Source of the DNA: Paludibacterium purpuratum
GTDB taxonomy: Bacteria > Pseudomonadota > Gammaproteobacteria > Burkholderiales > Chromobacteriaceae
Assembly: GCF_004363805.1 (NCBI RefSeq)
Contig: NZ_SNZP01000014.1
Location: 62,001-126,000, forward strand
Direction: 5' to 3'
DNA: 64,000 nucleotides
Positions within the stretch are counted from its first letter, which is position 1. The number at the start of each line of letters is the position of its first letter. A program made the translations under genes and the position numbers. Below the pieces are notes generated by a model. The model was not told the origin of the DNA, made no database searches, and saw only the letters and a program-made list of their open reading frames with translations. This document shows positions 19,030 through 26,982 of the stretch, piece after piece.

Positions 19030-19797
19030 TTACTTGGAGACGTCGGCGCCGAAATACTTGCGCGAAATCTTTTGATAGGTGCCGTCGGCCTTCAACTGCG
19101 CCAGCGCACGGTCGAGGGCGGCCTTCAGTTCCGGATTGCCCTTGCGGAAGAGTACGCCGGACGAATCGGCATTGGCGTCGGTCGCCACGATTTTCACCGG
19201 CGCTTTCGGCTGGTGTTTCTTGAAGTCCAGGAACGACAGGCTGTCGTTGACGGTGGCGTCGACACGGCCGGAAGCCAAGAGCTCGATGGCATCGTTGAAG
19301 CCCTGTACCGGAACGATCTCGGCGCCGTTGGCCTGAGCGATCTTCCCGAAGTTGCTGGTCAGCGTGTTGGCCGACTTCTTGCCCTTCAGGTCGGCAAACG
19401 ACTTGATGCTGCGGTTGTCGGTGCGCACGATCAGCGCTGCCTTGGAGACGATGTAGGGGTTGGAGAAATCGTATTTGGCCTTGCGCGCGTCGGTGATACC
19501 CACTTCGTTGATCACCGCGTCGTAGCGCTTGACGTCCAGGCCGGCGATCAAGCCGTCCCACTTGCCTTCGACGAACTCGGCCTTCACGCCGATGCGCTTG
19601 GCTAGCGCCTGGCCCAACTCGACGTCGAAGCCGACCAGCTGGCCGCTGGCATCGTGAAAGGTGAACGGGGCATAGGTACCCTCGGTGCCGAACTTGATCA
19701 CGCCGGCGGATTTGATCTGTGCCAGATCGTCGGCCAAAGCGGCGGAAGCGGCCAACGGCAGGGAAACGGCCAGCAGAAGGGTCGGGACGAATTTCAT
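19030..19797 (-). CDS. periplasmic amino acid-binding protein (cystine-binding FliY/TcyJ-like)
   Basis: 255 residues; signal peptide MKFVPTLLLAVSLPLAASAALA cleaved near residue 22. The mature protein has the family-3 binding signature FGTEGTYAPFTFHDASGQLV, GFDVELGQALAKRIGV, the ligand-contacting KWDGLIAGLDVKRYDAVINE and TDARKAKYDFSNPYI, and ends KISRKYFGADVSK, close to E. coli FliY (ending SEKWFGADVTK). Cystine or a related dicarboxylic amino acid is the best-supported ligand, by family only. First gene of the importer operon. Confidence 0.88.
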   Translation of the reverse strand: MKFVPTLLLAVSLPLAASAALADDLAQIKSAGVIKFGTEGTYAPFTFHDASGQLVGFDVELGQALAKRIGVKAEFVEGKWDGLIAGLDVKRYDAVINEVGITDARKAKYDFSNPYIVSKAALIVRTDNRSIKSFADLKGKKSANTLTSNFGKIAQANGAEIVPVQGFNDAIELLASGRVDATVNDSLSFLDFKKHQPKAPVKIVATDANADSSGVLFRKGNPELKAALDRALAQLKADGTYQKISRKYFGADVSK

Positions 19798-20036
19798 GAT
19801 AGCTCCTGGTTCTTGATGTGTTTTGTCCGGCTTGACCGTGGGTGGCTTGCCGGTATGACTGACACCGACTTTAACAGGTATAGAATAGTCCTAGAAATAA
19901 TAATAACTTATGTTTTTATCTCAAGAAGAAATATCGACATGTCGCGTGGCGAAAACCTCGGCAAGACGATCGTGGCGTTGTGAACCGCCGGCGCCTCTTG
20001 ACGGCTATGTCCGCTTTTCCTATGCTGGCACGATCC

Positions 20037-20160
20037 CAAGGGGGAGTAGCTCTTCGCTGGGGTGTCGTCAATACGGATGGCCCGATTCGGGCGTCCCGGC
20101 ACTTCAGGCAGCCGCCGGCTGCGAGCAAGACCTTTGCTGCGTAAGCTGAGGTCTCCCTTG
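20037..20160 (+). ncRNA. yybP-ykoY manganese riboswitch
   Basis: The closing stem is formed by CAAGGG (20037-20042) and CCCTTG (20155-20160). Inside are the conserved segments of the family: AAGGGGGAGTAGC (20038-20050), GTCGTCAATACG (20064-20075), and GCAAGACCTTTGC near 20124-20136, whose GACCT pairs with the AGGTC just before the closing stem. It lies directly before an intrinsic terminator and a TerC/Alx gene, the classic context. Mn2+ binding would be expected to allow expression of the downstream exporter. About 240 bp between the upstream binding-protein gene and the riboswitch probably carry the two divergent promoters. Confidence 0.88.
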
Positions 20161-20172
20161 TCAGGCAAAAAC

Positions 20173-20210
20173 ACGGCCCTCAGTCCGCAATGGATTCGGG
20201 CCGTTTTTTT
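20173..20210 (+). terminator. expression-platform terminator of the Mn riboswitch
   Basis: ACGGCCC (20173-20179) pairs with GGGCCGT (20198-20204), followed by seven T residues. It stands between the aptamer and the exporter start, so it is the likely regulated terminator. Confidence 0.85.
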
Positions 20211-20258
20211 GTGCGCCATGGTGGCGCCGCGGCCGTTGTCTGACCGGGAGAATCATCG

Positions 20259-21248
20259 ATGGAAACCATAGGAACCTGGTGGATGTGGGCGGGCTTTTTC
20301 GCTTTCGTCCTCGTCATGTTGTTGATCGACTTGCTGGCGGTGGGCGGCGCCAAGGCGCATAGGGTGTCGTTACGCGAGGCCGCCGTCTGGTCGGCCGTCT
20401 GGGTCGGCGTCTCGTTGGCTTTCGCCGGACTGTTGTGGTGCTACCTCGACCATGCCATGGGGCGCGAAGTGGCCGATGCCAAGACGCTGGCGTTCGTCAC
20501 CGGCTATCTGATCGAGAAGGCGTTGGCGGTCGACAACGTCTTTGTCTGGCTGATCCTGTTCGGCTATTTCGCCATCGATCCGGCGTTGCAAAAGCGGGTG
20601 CTGGCGCTCGGCGTATTCGGCGCCATCGTCATGCGTTCGGCGATGATCTTCGGCGGCGTATGGCTGATCAACCAGTTTCATTGGCTGCTGTACGTCTTCG
20701 GCGCTTTCCTGCTGTTGACCGGCATCAAGATGTGGCGCGCGGCGGACGAGGCGCCCGATCTGGCCGACAATGCCCTGCTGGCTTGGCTGCGGCGCCGTCT
20801 CAATGTGACCGACCGCTTGCATGGCGAACGTTTTGTCGTGACGCAGATGCGCGACGGCAAGGCGGTGCGTTTCGTCACCCCGCTGCTCTTGGTGTTGGTG
20901 CTGGTGGAGATTTCCGATCTGATCTTCGCGGTCGACTCGATTCCGGCGATCTTCGCCGTCTCGCTCGACCCGTTCATCGTGCTGACCTCCAACGTGTTCG
21001 CCATCCTCGGCTTGCGCGCCATGTATTTCCTGCTGGCCGGTATGGCCGAGCGCTTCTCTTTGCTCAAGTATGGTCTGGCCATCGTGCTGGTTTTCGTCGG
21101 CGGTAAGATGTTGCTGATGGATGTGTTCCACGTGCCGGTGCTATTTTCGCTCGGCGTGGTGGCGGCGATCATCGTCACGTCAGTCGTGCTGTCGCTGCGC
21201 CGCACGGCGCGGCAGGCGCCGACCGATGGTTGGCGCGACGAATGTTGA
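20259..21248 (+). CDS. alx: TerC/Alx-family membrane protein, probable manganese exporter
   Basis: 329 residues, close to E. coli Alx (321). About nine membrane helices are visible, with the conserved acidic residues of the family: LVMLLIDLLAVGG, GYLIEKALAVDNVFVWLILF and VEISDLIFAVDSIPAIFAVS, the last two being near-diagnostic. TerC/Alx proteins have been linked to Mn2+ efflux and to loading of exported metalloenzymes. The upstream yybP-ykoY riboswitch strongly supports manganese-responsive expression. Inner membrane. The following DUF456 gene begins 11 bp after the stop and is likely co-transcribed. Confidence 0.92.
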   Translation: METIGTWWMWAGFFAFVLVMLLIDLLAVGGAKAHRVSLREAAVWSAVWVGVSLAFAGLLWCYLDHAMGREVADAKTLAFVTGYLIEKALAVDNVFVWLILFGYFAIDPALQKRVLALGVFGAIVMRSAMIFGGVWLINQFHWLLYVFGAFLLLTGIKMWRAADEAPDLADNALLAWLRRRLNVTDRLHGERFVVTQMRDGKAVRFVTPLLLVLVLVEISDLIFAVDSIPAIFAVSLDPFIVLTSNVFAILGLRAMYFLLAGMAERFSLLKYGLAIVLVFVGGKMLLMDVFHVPVLFSLGVVAAIIVTSVVLSLRRTARQAPTDGWRDEC

Positions 21249-21259
21249 AAAGGAGATAG

Positions 21260-21739
21260 ATGGAAACGGTGTGGTTTCTGCTGGCGGCGTCGATGGTTGT
21301 CATCGGCTTGATGGGGATTTTTCTGCCGCTCTTGCCCGGTGTGCCGCTGATTTTCGGCGGCTTGTGGCTTGCCGCCGGACTTGACGGCTACCGCCACGTC
21401 GGCGGCGCGACGCTGATCGCGCTGGCTGTGTTGGCGTTCATGGCCTGGCTCGCCGACTACCTGGCCGCCGCCTGGCTGGTGCGGCGCGCCGGCGCCAGCT
21501 CGCGCGCCTCGATCGGCGCCGGGCTGGGCAGTTTGATCGGGATGTTCGGCGGCCTGCTGTGGATGCTGATCGGCCCGGTGTTGGGCGCGTTGCTGGGCGA
21601 ACGCTCGACCGGGCGCGACTGGCGTCAGGCCGGTCGCGCCGGCCTGTACGCCGGCGGCGGGTTGTTGCTGGCGGCACTCTGCAAGCTGCTGCTGGCGCTC
21701 GCCATGCTGATCTGGTTCGGCGTGGCTTGGCTGGTGTGA
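21260..21739 (+). CDS. DUF456-family small membrane protein
   Basis: 159 residues with about four hydrophobic segments (VWFLLAASMVVIGLMGIFLP; ALAVLAFMAWLADYLAAAWL; a Gly-rich GAGLGSLIGMFGGLLWMLIG; LLLAALCKLLLALAMLIWFG). The start with PLLPGVPLIFGGLW and the glycine-zipper segment followed by GPVLGALLGE fit DUF456, whose function is unknown. A GAAAAGGAGAT ribosome site precedes the ATG. It follows the manganese exporter in the same transcript, so a link to metal stress is possible but not shown. The stop codon abuts the convergent aminotransferase gene. Confidence 0.8.
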   Translation: METVWFLLAASMVVIGLMGIFLPLLPGVPLIFGGLWLAAGLDGYRHVGGATLIALAVLAFMAWLADYLAAAWLVRRAGASSRASIGAGLGSLIGMFGGLLWMLIGPVLGALLGERSTGRDWRQAGRAGLYAGGGLLLAALCKLLLALAMLIWFGVAWLV

Positions 21740-22909
21740 TCACGCACCGAGCAGCCGCCCCAGACGCGCCACCCCTTCTTCGATGCGCGCCGGCGGCACC
21801 GTGACGAAGGACAGCCGCAGCGTGCGCGGGTCGGGGGCGCCGGTATAGAACGGCTCGCCCGGCACGAACGCCACCTTTTCGGCCAGCGCGCGTTGCAGTA
21901 CGTCGAGCGAGCGCATGCCTTCCGGCAAGGCGAGCCACAGGAACATCCCGCCGCGCGGCCGGTTCCAGTGCACGCCAGCCGGCATATGCGCTTCGAGTGC
22001 TTGCAGCATGGCCTGGCATTGCGTGGCATACAGTTGGCACACCTGCGGGATGTGCTGCGACAGATAGCCGTCCTTGACCACTTGGTGCGCGACGATCTGG
22101 GTGAAGCTCGGCGTGTGCAGATCGGCCGCCTGCTTGGCTTGCACCAGTTTACCGATCAGCGCCGTCTCGGCGATGACGTAGCCGAGACGCAAGCCCGGCG
22201 CCAGGATCTTGGAGAACGAGCCGAGATAGACCACGCCATGCGGATTCAACTCGCGTAGCGTCGGCAGCGGCGCACCGTCGTAGCACAGATCGCCATACGG
22301 GTTGTCTTCCACCAGCGGCAGGCCGAGCCTGGCGGCCCGTTCGACCAGTGCTTGCCGCCGATCCAGCGGCATCAGTCGGCCGGTCGGGTTCTGGAACGAG
22401 GGTAAGGTGTACAGGAAACGGGCGCCGTGACACAGGCCGTCGTCCAGGCTTTCCGGCACTAGGCCGTCGTCGTCGCTGGGCACCGAGACGAAGTGCGGCT
22501 CGTATAAGCCGAAGGCCTGGATGGCGCCGAGGTAGGTCGGGGTTTCCACCAGGACGCGGCTACCGGGGTCGATCAATACCTTGCCCAGCAGATCCAGCGC
22601 CTGTTGCGAGCCGGTGGTCAGCAAGACTTGTTCCGGCGACACCGGTGCGCCGGGCAAGCTGTGCCGTTCGGCAATCCAGGCGCGCAGCGGTGCGTAGCCC
22701 TCCGTGGGGCTGTATTGCAGCGCATTGGCGCCTTGCTCGACCAGCACCCGGTCCGCCGCGTCGCGGATCTGCGCGACCGGAAAGGTGGCTGGATTAGGCA
22801 GACCGCCGGCAAACGAGATGACGTCCGGCTGTTCGGTAATTTTCAAAATTTCGCGGATGGCCGAGCTTTTTAGCTGCAGTGCGCGGCGCGACAGGGTACA
22901 CAATGGCAT
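21740..22909 (-). CDS. PLP-dependent aminotransferase, class I/II (2-aminoadipate aminotransferase-like)
   Basis: 389 residues from the ATG at 22909, with AGGAG 10 bases upstream. Fold-type I aminotransferase motifs are present: ISFAGGLPNPATFP, QYSPTEGYAPLRAWIAERH, the PLP-contacting VEDNPYGDLCYDG and the Schiff-base lysine in YLGSFSKILAPGLRLGYV. These are typical of the LysN/KAT II-like subgroup, acting on 2-aminoadipate, aromatic or branched amino acids with 2-oxoglutarate. The substrate cannot be decided here. It is divergent from a periplasmic binding-protein gene across a 125-bp spacer. Confidence 0.85.
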   Translation of the reverse strand: MPLCTLSRRALQLKSSAIREILKITEQPDVISFAGGLPNPATFPVAQIRDAADRVLVEQGANALQYSPTEGYAPLRAWIAERHSLPGAPVSPEQVLLTTGSQQALDLLGKVLIDPGSRVLVETPTYLGAIQAFGLYEPHFVSVPSDDDGLVPESLDDGLCHGARFLYTLPSFQNPTGRLMPLDRRQALVERAARLGLPLVEDNPYGDLCYDGAPLPTLRELNPHGVVYLGSFSKILAPGLRLGYVIAETALIGKLVQAKQAADLHTPSFTQIVAHQVVKDGYLSQHIPQVCQLYATQCQAMLQALEAHMPAGVHWNRPRGGMFLWLALPEGMRSLDVLQRALAEKVAFVPGEPFYTGAPDPRTLRLSFVTVPPARIEEGVARLGRLLGA

Positions 22910-23034
22910 GAGACGGCGGCTCCTGGGTGGACTCGGGCGTAGCGGTTTTACAGTAAGCCATCGACACACCCTATGACAATAGCTATGCCATTAGCACCCC
23001 GGCGGCAACTTGCTATAGTTCGACGGGGGGGAAA

Positions 23035-23751
23035 ATGAATAAGGCATTCGGGCGCTTGTGTGCGGCGGTCGCATTGTGTGCTGGGCTGGTTGCCCACGGC
23101 GAGCCGGTCAGGCTGCTCACCGAAGACGACCCGCCGTTCAATATCCTGGAAGACAACGGCCAGATCGGCGGCGTCTCGACTGAAATGGTGCGCGAGCTAT
23201 TTCGCCGCGCCGACGTCCCCTACACGCTGACCCTCATGCCCTGGATCAGGGCCTACCACATCGCCGTGACGGATAAAACGGCCTGCCTGTACTCCACCAC
23301 CCGCACCGCGGCGCGCGAGAAGCAATTCCGTTGGGTCGGCCCGTTGCTGAATAACGCCTGGGCCATCTACGCCGGCCCGCATAGCCCGGCCGGCATGAGG
23401 TCGCTGGACGATATCCGCCAGTCCGCGATTGGCGGTTATCTAGGCGATGCCGTGGCGCAGTATTTGATCGAGCGGGGCTTTCACGTTCAGCAGATCAACG
23501 ACGATGCGCGTAATGTCCAGATGTTGGCGCTCGGGCGGATCGATTTTTGGGCGAGCGGCGTGTTCCACGCGCGCTACTTGCTCGCCAAGCTGAAGCAGCC
23601 CGATATCCACCCGATCATCCAGTTCGAGACCACCTCGCTCTATCTGGCCTGCAGCCCCTCTTTGCCCGACGCCACCCTACAGCGCTTGCTCGACACGCTG
23701 ACCGCCATGCGCAACGACGGCACGCTGGAGCGAATCCGCCGGCGTTATTGA
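23035..23751 (+). CDS. periplasmic binding-protein-like protein (transporter substrate-binding domain)
   Basis: 238 residues after a strong GGGGGG ribosome site. Signal peptide MNKAFGRLCAAVALCAGLVA then HGEP. The body is a shortened family-3 type protein: VRLLTEDDPPFNILEDNGQI, GVSTEMVRELFRRADVPYTL, LMPWIRAYHIAVTDKTACLY and TRTAAREKQFRWVGPLL. These segments are characteristic of a group of orphan periplasmic proteins common in Betaproteobacteria and Vibrio. The ligand is unknown and no transporter genes are nearby. Confidence 0.7.
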   Translation: MNKAFGRLCAAVALCAGLVAHGEPVRLLTEDDPPFNILEDNGQIGGVSTEMVRELFRRADVPYTLTLMPWIRAYHIAVTDKTACLYSTTRTAAREKQFRWVGPLLNNAWAIYAGPHSPAGMRSLDDIRQSAIGGYLGDAVAQYLIERGFHVQQINDDARNVQMLALGRIDFWASGVFHARYLLAKLKQPDIHPIIQFETTSLYLACSPSLPDATLQRLLDTLTAMRNDGTLERIRRRY

Positions 23752-23820
23752 TGGCTTTACGCGGCACTGCAGCGGGCATGCCATTTGCTTAGTTCATGAC
23801 ATTCGTTCCATGGATCCGCC

Positions 23821-24411
23821 ATGAGTCCTTCTAGCAAACTGCGGCTTTTGCTGGTGAATGACACGGCCCGGCCGATGCAACAATTGCATGACGCTTTGAC
23901 CCGTGCCGGCTATCACGTGATCGCCCAGGCGCAGGGTGCGGCGGAGCTATTGCAGTTGGTCGAGGCGCAAAAACCGGACGTCATCATCATCGATACCGAA
24001 TCCCCCTCGCGCGACACGCTGGAACAACTGGCGGCGATGGGGCAGGCCGCGCCGCATCCGGTGGTGATGTTCGCCGAACAGGGCGGCTTGCCCGCCATCC
24101 AGGCCGCCGTCAGCGCCGGGGTGACCGCCTATGTGGTGGATCGGATCGCGGCCGAGCGGCTGGCGCCCATCATCGATATGGCGCGGGTGAAATTCGAAGA
24201 GGATGCCAAGCTGAAGAAGCGCCTGGCCGACATGGAACAGCAGTTGGCCGACCGCAAGCTCATCGAGCGGGCCAAGGGTCTGTTGATGCAACGCCGCCAA
24301 CTGAGCGAAGCCGAAGCCTACGCCTTGCTGCGAAGCCAAGCGATGCAATCCGGCCTGCGGCTGGCCGAACTATCCCGCCAATTGATCGACGCCAGCAAAC
24401 TGCTTGGCTGA
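23821..24411 (+). CDS. nasT: ANTAR-domain antiterminator NasT
   Basis: 196 residues. N-terminal receiver-like domain (LRLLLVNDTARPMQQLHDAL; KPDVIIIDTESPSRDTLEQL) and a C-terminal ANTAR domain from about residue 140: KLIERAKGLLMQRRQLSEAE, AYALLRSQAMQSG. ANTAR proteins bind paired hexaloop hairpins in leader RNA and stop terminator formation. The expected target, two A1/G4 hexaloop hairpins followed by a terminator, is present at 25637-25744 before the nitrate transporter gene. In the known system NasT is held inactive by NasS until nitrate binds NasS, and nasS is the next gene. Confidence 0.92.
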   Translation: MSPSSKLRLLLVNDTARPMQQLHDALTRAGYHVIAQAQGAAELLQLVEAQKPDVIIIDTESPSRDTLEQLAAMGQAAPHPVVMFAEQGGLPAIQAAVSAGVTAYVVDRIAAERLAPIIDMARVKFEEDAKLKKRLADMEQQLADRKLIERAKGLLMQRRQLSEAEAYALLRSQAMQSGLRLAELSRQLIDASKLLG

Positions 24412-24420
24412 AAGACCGTC

Positions 24421-25572
24421 ATGACCGATAACGCCGACTTCTCGACTTCCGCACCGCTGCCGATCCGCTTGGGCTTTGTGCCGCTGACCGACTGCGCCCC
24501 GCTGGTGGCGGCGCGCAAGCTGGGACTGGATCGCGCTCACGGGCTGGATTTTCAACTGCAGCGTCAACCCTCGTGGGCGGCGGTGCGCGACAAGCTTATC
24601 GCCGGCCAGCTGGATGCCGCCCAGGCGCTATACGGCCTGGTATACGGCATGCAGTTGGGGCTTTCCGGGCCGCAATGCGATATGGCGATCCTGATGACTT
24701 TGAACCAGAACGGCCAGGGCATCAGCCTGGCGCCGCCGCTGGCCGAACAATGGCGCGCGGGAGTGGGGTTGGCGGCGATCGCCCGGCGGCTGGGCCGGCC
24801 GCTGGTGTTGGCGCATACCTTCCCCACCGGCACCCATGCCATGTGGCTGTATTACTGGCTGGCGGCACAAGGCGTGCATCCGTTTCGCGACGTCAAGTGC
24901 GTGGTGATCCCGCCGCCGCAGATGAGCCAGGCCATGCAAGCAGGCATGCTGGATGGCTTTTGCGCCGGTCAGCCTTGGCATGCGGTCGCCGAGCGCGATG
25001 GCGTGGCGGTGCCGGTGGCGGATAGTTCGAGCATTTGGCTGGATCATCCGGAAAAAGTACTGACCTGCCGGCGCGATATGGCGCGGCAACGGCCGCTGCT
25101 GGCGCAGCGGTTGATCCAGGTGCTGCTCTTGGCCTGCCGCTGGTTGGATCGGTTGGAAAACCGCGCGCAAGCAGCGGCTTGGCTGGCGGAGGACGACTAC
25201 CTGGCGATGCCTGCCGCGCTGATCTTGCGGCATTGGCCGAACCGCGCGCCGCAAAGCGGCGATCTGCGTTTTTGCGATGAGGGCCGGGTCAATTTCCCCT
25301 ATCGCTCCGATGGCCTGTGGTTTCTACAGCAATACCGGCGCTGGGGCATGTGGCAGGGCGAGCCCGGCGCCGAATGGGTCGACCCGTTGAATCAGACCGA
25401 GTTGTACCGTGCCGCGGCCGGACTGTGCGGTTTGCCGCTGCCGGATAGCGCCGATCGCGACGGTGTGTTGATGGATGACATGACCGGCCCGACGATGTTT
25501 GCCGCACCGCACAATGCTGGTGCAAATCGGGGTGCCGATGCACTGTTGCAGTGCATCAATCGGCGCTCATGA
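24421..25572 (+). CDS. nasS: nitrate-sensing protein NasS (NrtA/CmpA-like, cytosolic)
   Basis: 383 residues with no signal peptide, which fits the cytosolic sensor rather than the periplasmic NrtA. Family segments include IRLGFVPLTDCAPLVAARKL, QPSWAAVRDKLIAGQLDAAQ and the VVIPPPQMSQAMQAGMLDGF region. NasS binds nitrate or nitrite and releases NasT. It starts 9 bp after nasT, so the two form an operon. Its 3' end also contains two sequences fitting NtrC sites (25509-25523 and 25540-25554) for the downstream sigma-54 promoter. Confidence 0.9.
   Translation: MTDNADFSTSAPLPIRLGFVPLTDCAPLVAARKLGLDRAHGLDFQLQRQPSWAAVRDKLIAGQLDAAQALYGLVYGMQLGLSGPQCDMAILMTLNQNGQGISLAPPLAEQWRAGVGLAAIARRLGRPLVLAHTFPTGTHAMWLYYWLAAQGVHPFRDVKCVVIPPPQMSQAMQAGMLDGFCAGQPWHAVAERDGVAVPVADSSSIWLDHPEKVLTCRRDMARQRPLLAQRLIQVLLLACRWLDRLENRAQAAAWLAEDDYLAMPAALILRHWPNRAPQSGDLRFCDEGRVNFPYRSDGLWFLQQYRRWGMWQGEPGAEWVDPLNQTELYRAAAGLCGLPLPDSADRDGVLMDDMTGPTMFAAPHNAGANRGADALLQCINRRS
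25509..25556. promoter_or_regulatory. two tandem NtrC-type binding sites
   Basis: GCAC-AATGCT-GGTGC (25509-25523, followed by AA) and GCAC-TGTTGC-AGTGC (25540-25554), the latter within a perfect palindrome ATGCACTG-TTG-CAGTGCAT (25538-25556). Both fit the GCAC-N6-(A/G)GTGC NtrC consensus. They are about 31 bp apart, three helical turns, and lie 50-100 bp upstream of the sigma-54 element, within the end of nasS. Confidence 0.7.
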
Positions 25573-25605
25573 GCGTGAACGGGCGCTAAATAGCCCGGTC
25601 GAGGC

Positions 25606-25621
25606 TGGCATGCTAATTGCG
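25606..25621 (+). promoter_or_regulatory. sigma-54 promoter of the nitrate assimilation operon
   Basis: TGGCATGCTAATTGCG matches the -24/-12 consensus TGGCAC-N5-TTGC with correct spacing (GG at 25607-25608, GC at 25619-25620). The start of transcription would be near 25632, immediately before the first ANTAR hairpin. Together with the upstream NtrC sites it implies nitrogen control. Confidence 0.8.
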
Positions 25622-25636
25622 TAGTCTCCCGCATCC

Positions 25637-25744
25637 GGCGCAATGGCGCGTCGGCCGAATGACACGGGCGGCGGCCAATGCGGGCAGCCTCCCAACGGAC
25701 AACGGCGTCCTCACCCGAAGTACATCGGGGAGGGCGCCGTTTTT
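25637..25744 (+). promoter_or_regulatory. ANTAR (NasT) two-hairpin leader with intrinsic terminator
   Basis: Hairpin P1: GGCGC, hexaloop AATGGC, GCGTC (25637-25652). Hairpin P2: GGCgGCC, hexaloop AATGCG, GGCaGCC (25670-25689; one G-A mismatch). Both hexaloops have A at position 1 and G at position 4, the hallmark of ANTAR RNA targets. The terminator follows: ACGGCG (25702-25707) pairs with CGCCGT (25735-25740), with an inner CCTC/CCCGA-TCGGG stem, then TTTTTG. NasT binding should block the terminator when nitrate is present. Confidence 0.85.
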
Positions 25745-25768
25745 GTTTTGGCGATTTTGGGAGCAGAC

Positions 25769-26971
25769 ATGGACCGAACTTTCTGGCAAGCCGGACACAA
25801 GCCGACCCTGTTTTCCGCTTTTTTGTATTTCGACCTCAGTTTCATGGTGTGGTCTTTGCTGGGCCCGTTGCAGGTACCGATCGCCGCCGCGCTGCATCTG
25901 TCGACCCGACAACGCGGGCTGATGGTCGCGACCCCCATTCTGGCCGGCGCCGTGCTGCGTCTGTTGATGGGTGTGCTGGTCGATCGATTCGGCGCCAAGC
26001 GGGCGGGGCAGATCGGCCAAGCGATTGTGATCGTGGCGCTCTTGGCCGCCTGGCGTCTGGGGATCGACAGCCTCGGCGCCGCGCTCTGGTTCGGCCTGTT
26101 TCTAGGTGTGGCCGGGGCTTCGTTCGCGGTGGCCCTGCCGCTGGCGTCGCGCTGGTATCCGCCGCAGCACCAGGGTACGGCCATGGGCATCGCCGGCGCC
26201 GGTAATTCCGGCACCGTGCTCAGCGCCCTATTCGCCCCGGCGCTGGCATTGGCCTACGGCTGGCAGAACGTGTTCGGCCTGGCCTGTCTTCCGCTGCTGC
26301 TGACCTTGGGGCTCTACAGCGCCTGCGCGCAAGAGGCACCCGGTGCGCCGGCGCCCAAGCGCTTGGCCGATTACCTGGCGGTGTTGAAAGAGCGGGATGC
26401 CTGGTGGCTGATGTTTTTCTACGCCATGACCTTCGGCGGCTTCTCCGGCTTCGCCAGCGCCTTGCCGGGCTACTTTCACGACCAGTTCGGTTTCGATGCC
26501 AGAACCGCCGGGCTATACACCGCCGCCTGTGTGTTTGCGGGGTCCGTGATGCGTCCGCTGGGCGGCATGCTGGCCGACCGTCTGGGCGGCGTGCGCGCCT
26601 TGCTGATGGCGTATTTGGCCTCGGCGCTGCTCATCGGCCTCGCCGGTTTCGGCCTGGGTGGCGCCGGCGCGGTATTGCTGCTGTTCGTTCTGGCCATGCT
26701 GTGCCTGGGGGCCGGCAACGGCGCGGTGTTCCAACTGGTGCCGCAGCGCTTCGGCAAGGAAATCGGCGTGACGACCGGTCTGGTCGGCATGGCCGGCGGT
26801 GTGGGCGGCTTTGCCCTGGCCGCCGGGCTTGGCGCCATCAAACAAGCCTCCGGCGGTTACGCGGCCGGTCTGTGGGTGTTCGCCGGCCTCTGTGCGCTGG
26901 CCTGGTTGAGCCTGGTGGGCGTCAAGCAACGCTGGCGCGCCCACTGGACGGTCGCCGCCGCCAGGGTGTGA
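25769..26971 (+). CDS. nasA: MFS nitrate/nitrite transporter (NarK/NasA family)
   Basis: 400 residues from the ATG at 25769 with GGGAG upstream; this start lies after the leader terminator, whereas longer frames would cross it. Twelve hydrophobic segments. The two nitrate-signature regions are AMGIAGAGNSGTVLSALFAP and GMAGGVGGFALAAGLG, and the MFS loop is GVLVDRFGAKRAGQ. It imports nitrate, possibly exchanging nitrite. First gene of nasA-nirB-nirD-nasC-cobA. The gene name reflects role; narK would be an equally fair label. Confidence 0.9.
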   Translation: MDRTFWQAGHKPTLFSAFLYFDLSFMVWSLLGPLQVPIAAALHLSTRQRGLMVATPILAGAVLRLLMGVLVDRFGAKRAGQIGQAIVIVALLAAWRLGIDSLGAALWFGLFLGVAGASFAVALPLASRWYPPQHQGTAMGIAGAGNSGTVLSALFAPALALAYGWQNVFGLACLPLLLTLGLYSACAQEAPGAPAPKRLADYLAVLKERDAWWLMFFYAMTFGGFSGFASALPGYFHDQFGFDARTAGLYTAACVFAGSVMRPLGGMLADRLGGVRALLMAYLASALLIGLAGFGLGGAGAVLLLFVLAMLCLGAGNGAVFQLVPQRFGKEIGVTTGLVGMAGGVGGFALAAGLGAIKQASGGYAAGLWVFAGLCALAWLSLVGVKQRWRAHWTVAAARV

Positions 26972-26982
26972 AGGAGAGAAAG

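Noticed and set aside
26404-26982. N-terminal extension of nirB into the transporter gene
   Set aside because: The frame happens to be open, but a good ribosome site precedes ATG 26983 and the extension is Arg-rich and unconserved.
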